A stretch of 64,000 nt of DNA from Lycocorax pyrrhopterus obiensis (GCA_014706295.1 JACSVZ010000002.1:15856494-15920493); one strand, 5' to 3'. Shown: positions 26,331 to 38,110, counted from the first letter of the stretch. Numbers and translations: made by a program. The notes: generated from the letters alone by a model not told the origin.

Positions 26331-28194
26331 CTTAGAAGACTCATAGCCTAGAAACTCCTAGGCCATATCAGCTACCACACCTAAACTATAAGTACCACAC
26401 CAGGTAACAGAACAATCCCAGGAGATGGCAGCTGCTAACCCAAGCCCCAGCGCTCTGTGGCCCGGCTACCATGACTGCAGGGGATGGCAAACAAGCTCTT
26501 TTCTTCTTTAAAACATCTGCACAGCAAGGGGCCAATTAGAGCATCCTGGTCTTATTAGCCTTTTAACGGCAAGCATAAATAGGTCCTTATGTATTCAAAT
26601 CAGCGGCAAATGAGTGGTGAGGGCCACAGGATGCTTAAATGACTATACAACATGGTCCCTCTCGTTGCTGGAGAAGGCACTTAAAAGGTTTAGCCATCAG
26701 ATCTTTTAACTTGTCTAGTCATAATAACTACTGGTGCAGCTACAGACGGTACTTCAGGTTTGTCTCTTCCAGCATCAAGTTCCCAGTCAGCCATTCCCAA
26801 AAATAATACACTTGGCAGAGCAGACAACTGCCCTAGATTTTCAGATCAGTGCAAAGGAAGGGCAGAGCTCTTATAGGAAAGCAGCACTTTGAAAGGTCAG
26901 CCAGAAGACCACAGGCCAGATTCCAAGAGAAGTTGTGGCCACGTAATTTCTTAGACTTCAGCAGCAGAAAGAGGTAGAAATCAGAGGATATAATTCTCTG
27001 CATTAAAATCAATTCTCCAGGCACTTTGAAGAAGTAAGAAGGGCCAGCAGCTTGAGGTACACAGATGAAACTAATCCTTCTAAACTGCACTTTAATATTG
27101 CAAACATGGGCACAGTGGGACCTTGGCATTCCCAAGGCTCTCACTGCACTTGGCTCATATGAGTATTTAACTGAAGGGTTAAGTTTGCAGTATCAGTACC
27201 TCTGTTTGCACAGCCAAGTGACCAACTTATCTCCAACAACAACCCTACCACATCGTTTAAGTGTACTTTCAGGAACACAAGCCCGTGACTTAGAGGGGCA
27301 GGTTTTCCTCTGCATTTCAGGCTGTACATCCCAAAGCAATAAAGCCAGAAAAATAAATACAATAAATTCCTTGAATAATCCAGAGGTTGTTTGTTTTTAG
27401 CAACTAAGCATTGAATAAATGAAATGATCAAGTGAAGCCAACTAGCAGAAGGAGTAAGAAACAACTAAGTGCACAAATATTGGCCAGGAAGAAAAGCCAC
27501 CTATGCAAGAATAGCATAAAGGAGGAGCCAGAGATTAAAGTATACTGCTGCTTCTTCAGTCTCACACAAACTAGGAGCATATGATACTTAGTTACATGAT
27601 AGAAGAGCAAGGCAGATGCTTTCCACTGTGCCCAGAGGGGCTATAAACAGAAAAAAAAAACCCCAACCAAACCACAGCTGAATAGGCAGTGTGGTTTTGG
27701 GGTTTCCCTCTCCTCCCCAAAAAGAGTTTGGGTGTAAAAGGTACAAAAGGAAAACAGATCAGAGAAACAAGAATTGTGAGACAAGGGAGGAAAACCAGCT
27801 CTAAAGAATTAGGAGTCACTTTCTGACACATTTTGCACAGAGGAAGTCTTTCTTCATTAAGAGAGAGGAAGAAATAGTTATCTCAAAGAGCTTTGGAAGA
27901 ATTCACTGGGGTTATGAACAAAACGCAACAGCCAAGAATTGAGGATGTGGGTTCACTGCTACTTGAAGTATAAAACAATAAAGCTGCCACCTTCATTCTC
28001 GAATAACCACCTAAATTCCTTCACAGAGTAGGAAAAGTCTGCTTTCAGAATCTAATTGTTATGCATGGCATTACCATACACACCTTGATTTGTTTTCCAC
28101 TATCACCCACTAGAAAACACGTTTCCCAAAACAAAAGTCACAAGCAAGTTTCAGACAAAATATATATATATTTTAAAAAATCTTTACAATAAGT
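26331..28194. other. Intergenic between LTR-like relic and BAMBI 3' end
   Basis: Sequence to about 26480 may still be LTR-derived. The rest is A+T-leaning with no recognisable gene. Confidence 0.5.
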
Positions 28195-28532
28195 CAGGAA
28201 ACATAGGAGCTTGCATACAGTTTATTATAATAACTCAGTTCTCAGCTCCCTACAGTTCAGATAACCCTGGTGACAGTGTTTACAACTTCTAATTTTTGCT
28301 TTCACAACTCTGAAGCAAACAATACATTTGAGTGTATTTTACTCTGTGCAAATAAGACAACTTTTGGAATCCTTCAGAAGAAATATCCAAGATTCTGTTT
28401 GCAGAGGTCCTTTGTTTCTCAAAGATGATTCATGAGAGTTTTTGTTTTAAGATAAAGTGCTCCTGTCCAGCAGAACCCAAAGGCCTTTTAGAGTTCAGAG
28501 AGTAAGTTTAGCTCAGATTAAAAAATAATTGG
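28195..28532 (-). other. BAMBI: BAMBI 3'UTR (predicted)
   Basis: A+T-rich sequence runs from the BAMBI stop to a canonical AATAAA on the minus strand. The end is estimated at 10-30 nt past the signal. No repeat interrupts it. Confidence 0.6.
28221..28226 (-). terminator. Poly(A) signal AATAAA of BAMBI
   Basis: The plus strand reads TTTATT, which is AATAAA in the BAMBI direction, about 310 nt after the stop codon. Cleavage would fall near 28195-28210. Transcript ends would be needed to confirm it. Confidence 0.6.
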
Positions 28533-28951
28533 TCATACAAATTCCAGCTTCCCATGTCCGCTGTACATTCCCCAGTGGACTAGTGAAAGAATTTTATCAT
28601 TGCTGAGGTCTGAATGTCTCATTTTATCACAGGTCATGCAGCAGTTCTCGTGACCAGTCACGGGCACCATGCATTCCAAGTCCAGTTTTGCCACCTGCCC
28701 TTTTTTTGAATGATGTCCATGAAAACTATAGTGCAAACGAGAGAGCATTTGCTGTCGCTGATCTTGCAGTCTCTTGTTTTCACTCCTGAGCATCCTCAAG
28801 GCCAGCATGATAAGGAGCACCAAGATTAGCCCACCAGCTATAGGAACAGCAATTACAGCTGCCCTGAACCATAACTCTTTCGAAGAAGTCAATTCCTGCA
28901 CCTTGGTGATGAGATTCCTGCTGCTGTCATGTTGGTATCTGCTCCCTTGTC
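28533..28951 (-). CDS. BAMBI: BAMBI coding exon 3 (juxtamembrane, transmembrane and cytoplasmic tail)
   Basis: The acceptor is CCTCTGCAG|GACAAGG (AG at 28953-28952). The exon codes for residues 124-261 and a TGA stop (complement of 28533-28535). It includes the stem RNLITKVQELTSSKELWF, the membrane helix AAVIAVPIAGGLILVLLIML, a basic stop-transfer segment (RMLRSENKRLQDQRQQ) and a tail with CMVP, CCMTCDKMR and the terminal GKLEFV. The tail has no kinase domain, as expected for BAMBI. Confidence 0.97.
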
Positions 28952-31900
28952 CTGCAGAGGGGAAAGATGTGGAGCTTATTTCAGGATTTACATATACACT
29001 GTTTCATATATAAGCAACTCCCTTAAATCCCACACTGACAAGTTTAAGCAGCAACTGCTACACTCTGCAGTATATACAGAAAATACCCTGATAAAGTAAA
29101 AGAAGAGTTTCTAAGTCTGCTTATAACACAGAATTTCTTACCCCAATAGCCAGTTTAACTAGGAACACCACTGCCACTGATTCCTAGAAGCCATGTCAAG
29201 ATGGCAAGAGAGACTTCCAATATTAATGCACACAAAGCTAATTGGCTGAGATGTTCCCCTGCATCCAGCCACCTTTTTCTCCCTCTGGTGTCTCTACTTA
29301 CATTAACAACTAAATCAGTAAGAGCAGATGCACAAGGTTTTGACTGTTGCTGGCCTGATGGCCAGAAGAGGGATTTCACTGAAGCTTTACTGCCCTACCT
29401 GAAGCATCGCCTCTGGAAGGAGACAAAACATCATGTAGTCCTCTGTAATTGCACATATCTTCATGACAGCATTCCAATGTGGACATGGTGGTGGTGCCAG
29501 AGTGGTTTTGTGCTTGTTTGGCTTGGCAGATCTCAGCTGTGCTTGCAATAGAGTCCAAGCAGCCATGAGTAAGTGGGGAATGTGTATTCTGAGGATCAAG
29601 CAGTCTGGAGAAGCAGGCACTAAGCTCAGATTTGCACATATAGCCGGTTGCAACACAGTGTGCAGCATCACAGTAGCATCTGATTTCACCTAAAAAACAA
29701 AAATTGTGCGAGAAAGGTAAGAATTTGGTCCTCTAAGGACATGTCATCATATATCCTTATTAGCCACAAGCATCACACAACCAAACTCGGTGCCAGTTTT
29801 CAGGTACTTCTCTAGGCTATAGGTCCACAAGAGCTGGGGTTGTTTCCTTCCCGTCACTGCACAGTGCCTACCTCGCTGTAGCCTTAATCCCTGTAAATGC
29901 CTTGGGGCACTTGCTTTAATGACTAGTACTGTAGTCCTTTGAATTAAAGCAAGAGCATTTCACTAAAACAGGGACTGAGGGAGGGAAGGTCACAGCGGCT
30001 TTTTTTTCCCCAAGGTAAATAACTAACAAGACTATTTTATAGCTACTTCCACTTGCTGTCAGCAGTTACATTTAGCCACATTTAAAGTGAAATACCAGTT
30101 CTAAAAGCAGTCCTAGAAGAAAGTCACATCTATGTTTTAACCATTACTCCAGGAACAGCACTCTACTTTTATAAAAGTAACATTTCCTCTAACTGGGCAT
30201 AAGCACACAACAAAAATATCATGTTTAAATATTTATGTAACAAATGAAAAATATTGGAACTGCTGAATTGTTTATTACCTCTCAATACTGCGCCAAAATT
30301 TAAAAGGTTTAACTAACACCTTATAAAGCTATTAGCTAGAACCGTTACCATCTAAGTCTCTCAGTCAAGAAGGTTTTACTGTGTGAAACGGAGCAACTAT
30401 TTGTAATTTCTCCAGAAAATCTTTAACTAGTTATTAATGAAAAAAGGCTTTTTAATCAGTATTATAAAACAAAAAAAGTTCCAGTTCATAATTATTCTGT
30501 TCACCAGAGACAATGACTCTCAACTCAAATGTAAAGTTTTTTAATGGAGTGAAACTGCAAGGCTAAAGGCTCCCTCTTGCCTCTCCCCAGTTTCACATGC
30601 AATGCAACACGCAGTAGAAAAGAGGAAACACTTAGATTGAAAATCCTCTACCGGCTCTATGAAAATTTTCAGGAAACCTCAAAAATTTCTGAAGGAAGCG
30701 ATAAAAAAAGTTCCCTTCATAAAATTCTTCATTTTGCGCTCTCCAAACTGCTCTGGTATGAATTAAACATGTCCTGTGCTGTAGCAGAAACTTACTCTTT
30801 TCTAGGCAAGTTGCAACTCAAACAATTCAATGTGCCATCGAGCCAAGGTTTAAAAGGAAGCCAGATTTTGGAGAAAACCTTGGAAGAATGGACTTAAAAC
30901 TACTTCTGGTGTGCCTACTGTACTTGCCACCATAGTGGCACCAAGGCTTTCAAAGTCGACCGAATCGTCAGATGGCTTTCTTCCACAGTCTGCACTTCAA
31001 AAAATCAATCTACAGGCTTCCCTGGTGCCACCCCTTCTTATGATGTTACCTACCACCTATACCTAAAAAAAACTGTTCTGCAAGATGTTAAAAATCATCC
31101 CAAACAAGTTAGCTTCCCCTCGTCGGGCTACCTTAATACTTTCCCCAAAATGCTACTGCAGGCTCCAGGCCTTGAAGTTCCCGCTGCTCTTTAATAACTC
31201 TGCTTAATAGAAGCCAAATGATGGAGTGTCTCACTGTCTCCAGTCCAATTCCCTTGGGCTTTCAGACCAAGTAACCTAATTTTTCATGAATTCACACTCA
31301 CTGTCATCCAGCACGTTACAGAAAAAAAAGACTCAATCATTTTCTAAGCATTCTATGTAACGTCTCGCCCCGCCTCCTCTGAAAAAAATAGTTTTCATAA
31401 TTACTGCACTGTATGAGGGTTAAAAGTAAGATGCAAACATGGCACAGTACCAGAACTGACAGTTCTTTCATGAGTTTCAGCACAGTACAGGAATAAAGTG
31501 AAACAATACACATACTTTCATTTTAACTGCTTATACAATCGCGTTCAAAAATCTACATTTTATTGCTTTAAGACAATCTCATAAACAAAATCTGACAGGC
31601 TAGTCATCAGGTTAATTCAACTGCTTTTTAATTAAAGCCACGTTTTCAGTGAAACAGAATGGACTCTGTATTACTGTATTAAAACTGTATTTCTGTCAAT
31701 TCATAAAGTTTCTTCCTGTGCTATGCAAAAGGCCAGAAAGGGTATTTAGTATTTGGAAACAGTGAACAATGCCCTTCTGTTCCCTCCTCTTTCTTGTTAC
31801 TGTATGTAGCTATTAAAGAAAAATGTCTGCTTTTAGTCAAGATGGCTACAGGAGAGACTGCAGGCTTCTCTTAAAGCTTTTGAAGTCAACAGCAGCCAGA

Positions 31901-32592
31901 AGTCTGTGATCCCCTAATTATATCATTATCAGGCACATAGTTTCAGTATCTACGACTTCACATCACTCAGTCACTCCCTGTTCTGCCCGCTTTGATGGGG
32001 CCAGCAGGCTCTCCCCTGCACGCTGCAAGGCTGTTATTTAGGGTTAATTACAGCCTTCCTTTCAAAATAAATAAATACCGTCGCACATCACCACCACGCT
32101 AACTTATCCTTTACCCTCCTCCCCTGGGCACGACGATTACCGGCAGCCAGCGGGTCGCCTCTGCCCCGGGAGGGCGCTCCCCGGGCGGTCAGACCACAGA
32201 CCACAGCCCCCAGAGCCCCCAGCCCACTGCCCCCAGCGGGCGGGGACAGGGCCGGGCGCGGCTGCCCCGCCGGGACACCCGCGGGGCCGTGACTGCCCGG
32301 CACCGGCGGCCAGGTGGGAGGGGAGCGGCGGGGGGGCGGGAGGCACAGACCCGGCGGCTCCGCCGCCAACACCGCTCGGCACCGGCGGGGTCCCGAGACA
32401 GCGCCGGGCCCGGCTGCCCTCGGGCGGCAGCCCCCGGGCACCCCGCTCCCTCCGGCGCGGCCCCCGCAGAACACGAGCCCCGAAGGCGCCGCCGGTGCCC
32501 GGCCGCGGCCCCTCACCTCTGGTGAGCAGGACGGCCATGGCGCACAGCTCCAGTTGCAGCCAGATGAAGATGTAGCTGGAATGGCGATCCAT
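28533..32592 (-). CDS. BAMBI: BAMBI, BMP and activin membrane-bound inhibitor (whole coding span, 3 exons)
   Basis: BAMBI is a type I transmembrane pseudoreceptor of the TGF-beta family. It has a receptor-like ectodomain but no kinase domain, and dampens BMP, activin and TGF-beta signalling at the plasma membrane. Joining 32592-32517, 29689-29399 and 28951-28533 gives 786 nt, 261 residues plus stop; the human protein has 260. Residues 1 to about 26 are a hydrophobic signal peptide starting MDRHSSYIFIWLQLEL. Residues 27 to about 149 are the ectodomain with ten cysteines (30, 32, 37, 44, 51, 69, 80, 99, 100, 105), ending in the family motif CCHEDMCN, with an N-glycosylation sequon at N87-H-S. 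Residues about 153-174 are the membrane helix. The short tail ends GMYSGHGKLEFV. The sequence is near identical to mammalian BAMBI by recall. Introns are 29690-32516 and 28952-29398. The gene is intact with no frameshift. WAC lies upstream in the same orientation. Confidence 0.97.
29399..29689 (-). CDS. BAMBI: BAMBI coding exon 2 (cysteine-rich ectodomain)
   Basis: The exon is 291 nt. It completes codon 26 (Gly) and ends with the first base of codon 123 (Gly). The acceptor is TTTTTTAG|GTGAAATC (AG at 29691-29690) and the donor is TTCAG|GTAGGG (GT at 29398-29397). It encodes EIRCYCDAAHC onward, all ten ectodomain cysteines and the CCHEDMCNYRG motif. Compared with the human sequence as I recall it, the stretch before LECCHEDMCN reads SGTTTMST rather than SGTTIPT. 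That is one extra residue and accounts for 261 versus 260 residues. Confidence 0.96.
32517..32592 (-). CDS. BAMBI: BAMBI coding exon 1 (signal peptide)
   Basis: This exon codes for residues 1-25 and the first base of codon 26. The ATG (complement of 32590-32592) is chosen because MDRHSSYIFIWLQLELCAMA is the known conserved BAMBI start and begins the hydrophobic signal peptide. The donor reads AGAG|GTGAGG on the minus strand, with GT at 32516-32515. The frame stays open past the donor, so longer open frames here are only read-through into GC-rich intron. Confidence 0.96.
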
Positions 32593-32845
32593 TTACCCGG
32601 CGCCGCTCGCCACAGCCCGCAGCGCAGGCACGGCCGAGCCGCCGTCGCCCGCCCGCTCCTGCCCCGCCGGAGCGCCGAAGAGCCGCTCGCCTGCGGGCAG
32701 AGCCGTGGTGCGGCCACCGCTGCGGCGGCGGGCCGGAAGGACGGCCGCGGTTCTCTGCCTTTCCCTCGCTGCTCCGCCGCGGCCGCAGGAACAGCGCCAG
32801 GAGCGGCGGCAGAGTCACGGTGCCCGACGGCGGCTGCCTCACTGA
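32593..32845 (-). other. BAMBI: BAMBI 5'UTR (predicted)
   Basis: GC-rich sequence lies between the BAMBI ATG and the TATA-like element at 32871-32880. If that element works at the usual ~30 bp distance, transcription starts near 32840-32850 and the leader is about 250 nt. The exact start site is inference. Confidence 0.45.
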
Positions 32846-32870
32846 CACAGCAGCGGCGCCGCCCGCCCCG

Positions 32871-32945
32871 TAAATACAGCCGGCGCCGGGCGCGGGCTGG
32901 GCCGCGTCGCCCCGCCCCTGCCCCGCCTCCGCCTTCCCATTGGCT
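32871..32945 (-). promoter_or_regulatory. BAMBI core promoter: CCAAT box, GC boxes, TATA-like element
   Basis: Read on the minus strand, there is first a CCAAT box (complement of 32939-32943, context CAGCCAATGGG). A GC-box cluster follows (complement of about 32908-32930, GGGGCGGGG-type), then CTGTATTTACGGGG (complement of 32867-32880), a TATA-like motif. The order and spacing fit a promoter driving BAMBI. These are motif matches only, so function is inferred from position and from the surrounding CpG island. Confidence 0.55.
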
Positions 32946-33065
32946 GCGCCTGCGGCGGGTGGGCGGAGACTCGGCCCGCCCCGCCCCCGCCCGGCCGCGC
33001 GGCGCGACCTGAGCTCCCCCCGCGGCGCCCCCGGGCGGCGGCGGCGCCGGGCGGGCCCGGAGCTC

Positions 33066-33139
33066 GTTCGGTTCGGTTCGGTTCGGTTCGGTTCACCTCG
33101 GTTCGGGGTGATTCGGTTCGGTTCGGTTCGGTTCGGTTC
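33066..33139. repeat. (GTTCG)n pentanucleotide repeat upstream of BAMBI
   Basis: There are two runs of GTTCG, each about five to six units (33066-33094 and 33112-33139), separated by a degenerate stretch. The repeat lies about 0.2-0.3 kb upstream of the predicted BAMBI start site, inside the CpG island. Confidence 0.9.
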
Positions 33140-33170
33140 AGCGCTGCGCTCCGTTCAGCGCTGCGCTCCG
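33136..33170. repeat. 17-bp tandem duplication next to the pentanucleotide repeat
   Basis: The unit TTCAGCGCTGCGCTCCG occurs twice in a row at about 33137-33170. It contains the palindrome AGCGCT. It is probably a local slippage or duplication product. Confidence 0.8.
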
Positions 33171-33378
33171 AGCGCCGGGCCCCGGCCCAGGGAGCTCCGG
33201 AGTGCTGCTGGGAGAGCGGCCGGCACCGAGCGCCCTCGCTCGCCTCCTTAGGTTCGGGGCTCTGCGGAGGCGGGCCAACGGGCTCTGCCGGCTCCCCGAG
33301 ATAATTCCCTGCGGAGGCAGCAGCGCGGGGTTCCACTAAAAAACATCGTGCTCTGACTGCGAGTTCGGCGGAGCCGCG

Positions 33379-33462
33379 ATGGATGGATGGATGGATGGGT
33401 GGATGGATGGATGGATGGATGGGTGGATGGATGGACGGATGGATGGACGGATGGATGGATGG
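33379..33462. repeat. (GGAT)n microsatellite, about 84 bp
   Basis: About 21 tetranucleotide units are present, with GGGT and GGAC variants at intervals. The interruptions are spaced so that larger repeat blocks of 16-24 bp appear. It lies about 0.5-0.6 kb upstream of the predicted BAMBI start site. The open frames of IHPS or MDGW repeats seen here are translations of this microsatellite. Confidence 0.93.
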
Positions 33463-36400
33463 GCAGCCCTCAGCCCCGGGTCGCGGTGACGGGCAGCGCC
33501 GGAGCGGAACGAGGCGGCGGCCGAGCCCTCCCGCCCGCGCCCGCTGTCCCGGCGCTGCCGCCAGCGCGGCCCCTGCCTGCCCGCTCCCGACCCGCAGGGC
33601 TGCACGAGGCTGCAGAAATGTTGCCCGAGCGGGAACAGCGGCGGTTTCAGCGCAGCCGGGGCTTTTCCCCCAAGGTTTTGGAAATTCTGCGCTTGGGCTT
33701 GGCGCAGCGCAGAGCCGACAGCCATCGGCTGGAAGCACGGTGCAGCTGGGGTGTCCATCCCCGGCCCCACGCCTCTGTCCCGGCCTGGGGTCCACCCTGC
33801 GGCTCGGGGGCTCCTGCACCTCGCGCTCAGCCCCTCAGGGTCTCATCCGCTGCTGTCACATCCACGCAGCAAGGGCAGGCCCGTGGGACAGAACTATTAG
33901 CGAATATACCCTGCAGTAGCTATTCTCCTTCCAGTATTTCCTTTCCAAGAACAGCTGTTGGGCATGGAAGCACGAGATGGTGTTCTACCACTGAGCTCTG
34001 ACATAGCTCCTGTGGGTCGTGTTTAGCTTGGACAGTTTTCCTTCACGTGTTGGTCCTGAGAAAAAAAAGTGCCCGTTATTTAAAATTTCTTTGCTAACTT
34101 AGTTTTCTTCTTTCTTTGCTCATTATGTTTTACAAGCCTTGATTTCTACAGCACAGACTGTTTCCCATTTATGGGCAAAACGCTTTACATATTTGGGTCC
34201 ACTACTACTATTAAAGCTGTTGGATGACCTGTAGATAATAATAAAAAAATTACTTGAGAATTTTAATTTGAATTTTTTTTGTGACGTTTAAAGACATTCT
34301 CAATAGGGGACATAATACCTCATGTCGGAGACATTCCTCCGTGAAAGAGAAAGGAGGAAATATGAAATCTGAGATTGAGATAACTCCAGTTTACTTTGGC
34401 AGAGAGGAACAGACTGGATCTCCGGCTAATTAGTGCTGATGCCATCACATGTTATAATGGTTTTACTGTGAGTCTTGCAATTTGCATATGTATAAGATAG
34501 ATACACATGTGCTGCACTGCAGCCTTTACACTTATGTTAGACATATTTGCACTCCACCACAAAGTAATTTTCTAATTCTTGTTTCTGTTTAGAAATTACA
34601 GAAACAGCAAGAACAGCCAAGCCATATCTCGCAGTCTGGCACCGGCTATCAGACACTCATTCGCAAACATACGAAAATATCATTCATTATAACTTAGAAT
34701 CATTGCAGCAACACGTGCAATTCTGCTTCTCCTGTTCCTACCACCGGTGACAAGCGCATTTAACAGATCTCATTTGTTACGTGCAGTACCGACAGACTGG
34801 AAATGGTTTTTATTCATGGAGCCACATTACTGCACTAAGTAACGTGAGAGACTCCCTGAGTATTATAAACATCCTGGCCAAGGGAGCACAGACAGACTAA
34901 CCAGAGGGCAATATGCTTGAGATCAGTTTTGAGCAGCAAATTTCATTGACAGCTGTCAAGTTTGAATTGTGAGGTACAATTTACTGTAAAAAATGTGCTA
35001 ATTCTGTATGCTACAAGTGTGCATGAAGTACCAAAAGTGAGGAAGGAATAGCAGGGATCACTGCCCAGCCTTAGTGCCCCCCAAAGCAACTAAAGACCCT
35101 TTTGGATACCTGTGGATTGAGTCAGAGTGTCAGGAAGGTTTGACCGACTTACCGTGTCTCTTCACTCTCTGGTACACTGCTCAGAGAGACAAGCAAGGAT
35201 TGTGTGGGGTCCTCTGACAGACTATAACATAAACAAGATAATTCAGCTTCTGCAGTGCTAATTTGCTTTTGTTTTAGAGACAAGAGCTAACAGGGCCAGA
35301 TTGGCCTGTAAAAAAGGGACAGGAGACAGACCCAGCAGAAAGCAATAATAACAACATGTTCTGCAACCAGAAGGAATGTGGGATAATGACTACAAGGAAC
35401 CATCAAGGAAAGCGTCAGGAGCCTGAGGCCGCATTACGTGTCTCCAGCAGCCATGGGAGAGCAGCCTAAAGCCTCCATTTGAACGGACTGCACAGCCTGC
35501 AGTCAGAGCCTGCAGAGCACAGGGCTGCTCCCTCCCACCAGATATGGTGAAGGCCCTTGAAGCAAACATGAACAGAAGGACCAGGTTGCAAAATCAGCCT
35601 CTGGGCACCTCACGGAAAGGGACTGCTTTGGGCAGCATCTCACAGGAGCACGTTCTCCTCTGCATCAGCTCAAAGCTCTGTCACAGATGCAAAATTTTGT
35701 CTTTAAGAAGAAGAAATTGCCAACTAAAACAAGAAATCCATCCAACACAAGTCTTTGCAGGCCACACAAATGCTGGTTTGATTCTTTTACTTCGTTTCAC
35801 AAGCCAACAGTTGCAGCACCAAGTTTCTGGCAGAAGGGCTTTAGAACTGATGAGTCCTTCTAAAAGACCAATTCAGATGAGCACCCAGTGTCCTGAGCTC
35901 TTACAGACGAGGATTTCTCCTATCAGGCAAGCAGCTGCTCAGGACAGTAGCTGCTCTCCTCTACAATCATATTCCAGAAAGGGCTCACTATTTTCCAGCA
36001 GGAGCATGTGAGCAATGCAGCCATGCAAGAGTCTCCTTCCAAATGTCAGGGTGAAATTCCTCCAAGTGAAGTGCCAAATCACATCCATCATCTTCTCCAG
36101 AATCTCCATGTGCCTAAGAGTCCCAGCACAGGCATGAGAGGATGGCTGCCATGAGGGGTTTGGGCCTTCCATATGTCAAGGAGGAAAATAGAACAAGCCA
36201 AGACAGAGGTCAACCTGGCAGCATTTTCTGAGTACAGAACTTTGAACAAGAGAAAAGCTCTTCTCTGGCTCGGGGAACCCAGCTTTAGAAAATTCAACTT
36301 CCTCCCATTGTTCTGCTTCTTTCATATATTCCCTTTCTCTTTTTCACATGAATTGGCATTAATGCCTGTCCCTGCTGCTACTGCCTACTGTTTATGTGCC

Positions 36401-37860
36401 ACCACAGCAGCCTGTGTGCAAAACTAAGCTACAACTTCAGCCTGCAGGTGCCCCTGATTTAGGTAACTCACCCCAGAAAAACAGTTTTGAATCACAAGTA
36501 ATTCTTTCATCTGGAAGCTTTGAACACTACCATGAATTCCTCATCCCTCTATAAGCTTGCATGGCATGCTGGCAACTCACCACCATTTCCCCCAAATGAC
36601 TGGATGTAACACTTCTGTTGATCTCTTGCAAACAAAACAGTGTTTTCACAGTATTATTCACTTGTTTGAACCTTTCAACAATGAACCCCTCCCTAAAAAA
36701 AAAAATAGGCAAAAATAAAAATGGATTAGAGCTGCAACTTGGAAATCCTTTCTACAATCACCTCTGTAGTCAAGGTGTAACTGCAGCCCTGTCCTGGGGA
36801 GACCCACATTCCTCAGGGAGATGAGGATTTGCATACTGCTGGATCTGCATGTGCGTTTGTCAGTACTGCCACTTCAGATGGTCATTTCACTAGCAAGGAA
36901 AGGTTACTACTGCTGCATTGGAGTAATTTCAAATTGGTGTCAAAGGCAACATTCGCACACCATATCCATTCCTTTTTGCACCTTGCAATTATGATTCAGA
37001 TGGGAATTTCTCATTTGGAAATGATGTGAAGTTAAAAGCATTGGGACTGTTTAAAGCATCTTTGGAGCAACATTAATCAGAGTCGTTTGGGGGTTTTTTT
37101 TTGTTAACTGCTTAACACTAGCCAACAAACAACCAGCTTTTTTTGAGTTACTTTGCTAGCATTTGGGATATGATCCACACAAGCTAATTCTACTGAATTA
37201 CATTTATCTATGCTGATTATTGCCTTTAAAAAAAAAAAAATAAGGCTCAAGCTAGCACAGCTTGGCATAAACCCCAGGGGGCAGGGAACATAATGTGACT
37301 CCGCAATTCTTCTGGCTTCCCACTTCTGGGTCTGGCCATGGACTTACTGAAGCAAGTAGCCATTTCGGGATCTAAGGCTATGCAGAGACCAAAGGCTGGC
37401 TCCTCCAGCCGCTCCCCTGTGACAGACAGACAGGCTGCTGAGCAGGTTCCCTCAAGGTTAATAACTCCCAAGGAGCTTTCCCCCTGTAGCTGGGGCAGTT
37501 CAAGGAGGTGGATAGAGGCCTGCACATTATTCTCTGCTCATTTTCAGCAGCAATTAGCGTGTCCCCAGTGAAACTCAGTTACCTGCAAACTGGAGGAGGG
37601 GAGCTGCGTTCCAGAGATGAGCGGTGACACACGTTCACCTAAAGTAAGTAGGAAACCAGACTAGTGTCTGTGTGGCAGGATCCACCTCTCCATGCACGTG
37701 ATATATTATCCAGATGGCACCAATCTGCATCCCCTTCAGACACAGGACATGGTAAAGAGACAATACTTAAGAGGACCAGAAAGTGAAGCATTTCCTGCCA
37801 TGCTCATCACTTTACTTTTTTTTTTCATTTAAAACTAATCCTCCCTCCCCCAAATGAGCT
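33463..37860. other. Upstream region of BAMBI, no gene seen
   Basis: The CpG-rich shoulder ends near 33850 and the sequence then becomes A+T-leaning. A 155-codon plus-strand frame at 35544-36011 has no recognisable similarity or splice context. Confidence 0.55.
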
Positions 37861-38110
37861 ACACTCTTACTCCTCCCAATCAATAGGACGATTTGCATTT
37901 ATCCTCCTGGAGGCATCGCTCCTAGAATCGGGGCCAGAGCGATCCAATCGATAGGAGAAAGCTGGAGCAAGGCTGGAAAAGAAGCAGCAGAGAGATTTCC
38001 CCCAGGGAGAAATGCAAAACACTGGAGAGAGGCAACAATTATTGTAATTGAAGGTAATGAGGCCGAGGCGCCAGCTCCAGCTCTGCTTAACATCATTCAA
38101 TACAAAGTGA
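37861..38110. promoter_or_regulatory. Possible conserved enhancer with octamer motif
   Basis: The stretch contains a perfect octamer ATTTGCAT (about 37892-37899) and a repeated ATCAATAGG/ATCGATAGG pattern. It also has TAAT-type homeodomain cores (ACAATTATTGTAATTGAAG, about 38033-38052), directly beside the CpG island. Dense, non-repetitive, non-coding motif content of this kind is common in vertebrate enhancers. Conservation was not tested. Confidence 0.3.

Larger units (their letters stand above)
32100..33300. promoter_or_regulatory. CpG island over BAMBI exon 1 and promoter
   Basis: C+G and CpG density rise sharply from about 32100 and stay high to about 33300, with a weaker extension to about 33600. 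The A+T-rich flanks contrast clearly. The island covers the first exon, the first part of intron 1, and the promoter. Long open frames on both strands here come from composition (few A/T-rich stop codons). Confidence 0.8.

Noticed and set aside
32088..33012. Long open frames overlapping BAMBI exon 1 on both strands (209 codons minus, 232 codons plus)
   Set aside because: High G+C removes stop codons. Only the 25 codons up to the GTGAGG donor belong to BAMBI.
32839..33819. 326-codon minus-strand frame with Ile-His-Pro-Ser repeats
   Set aside because: It translates the (GGAT)n and (GTTCG)n repeats plus the CpG island. It has no recognised domain, and overlapping frames are open on the other strand.
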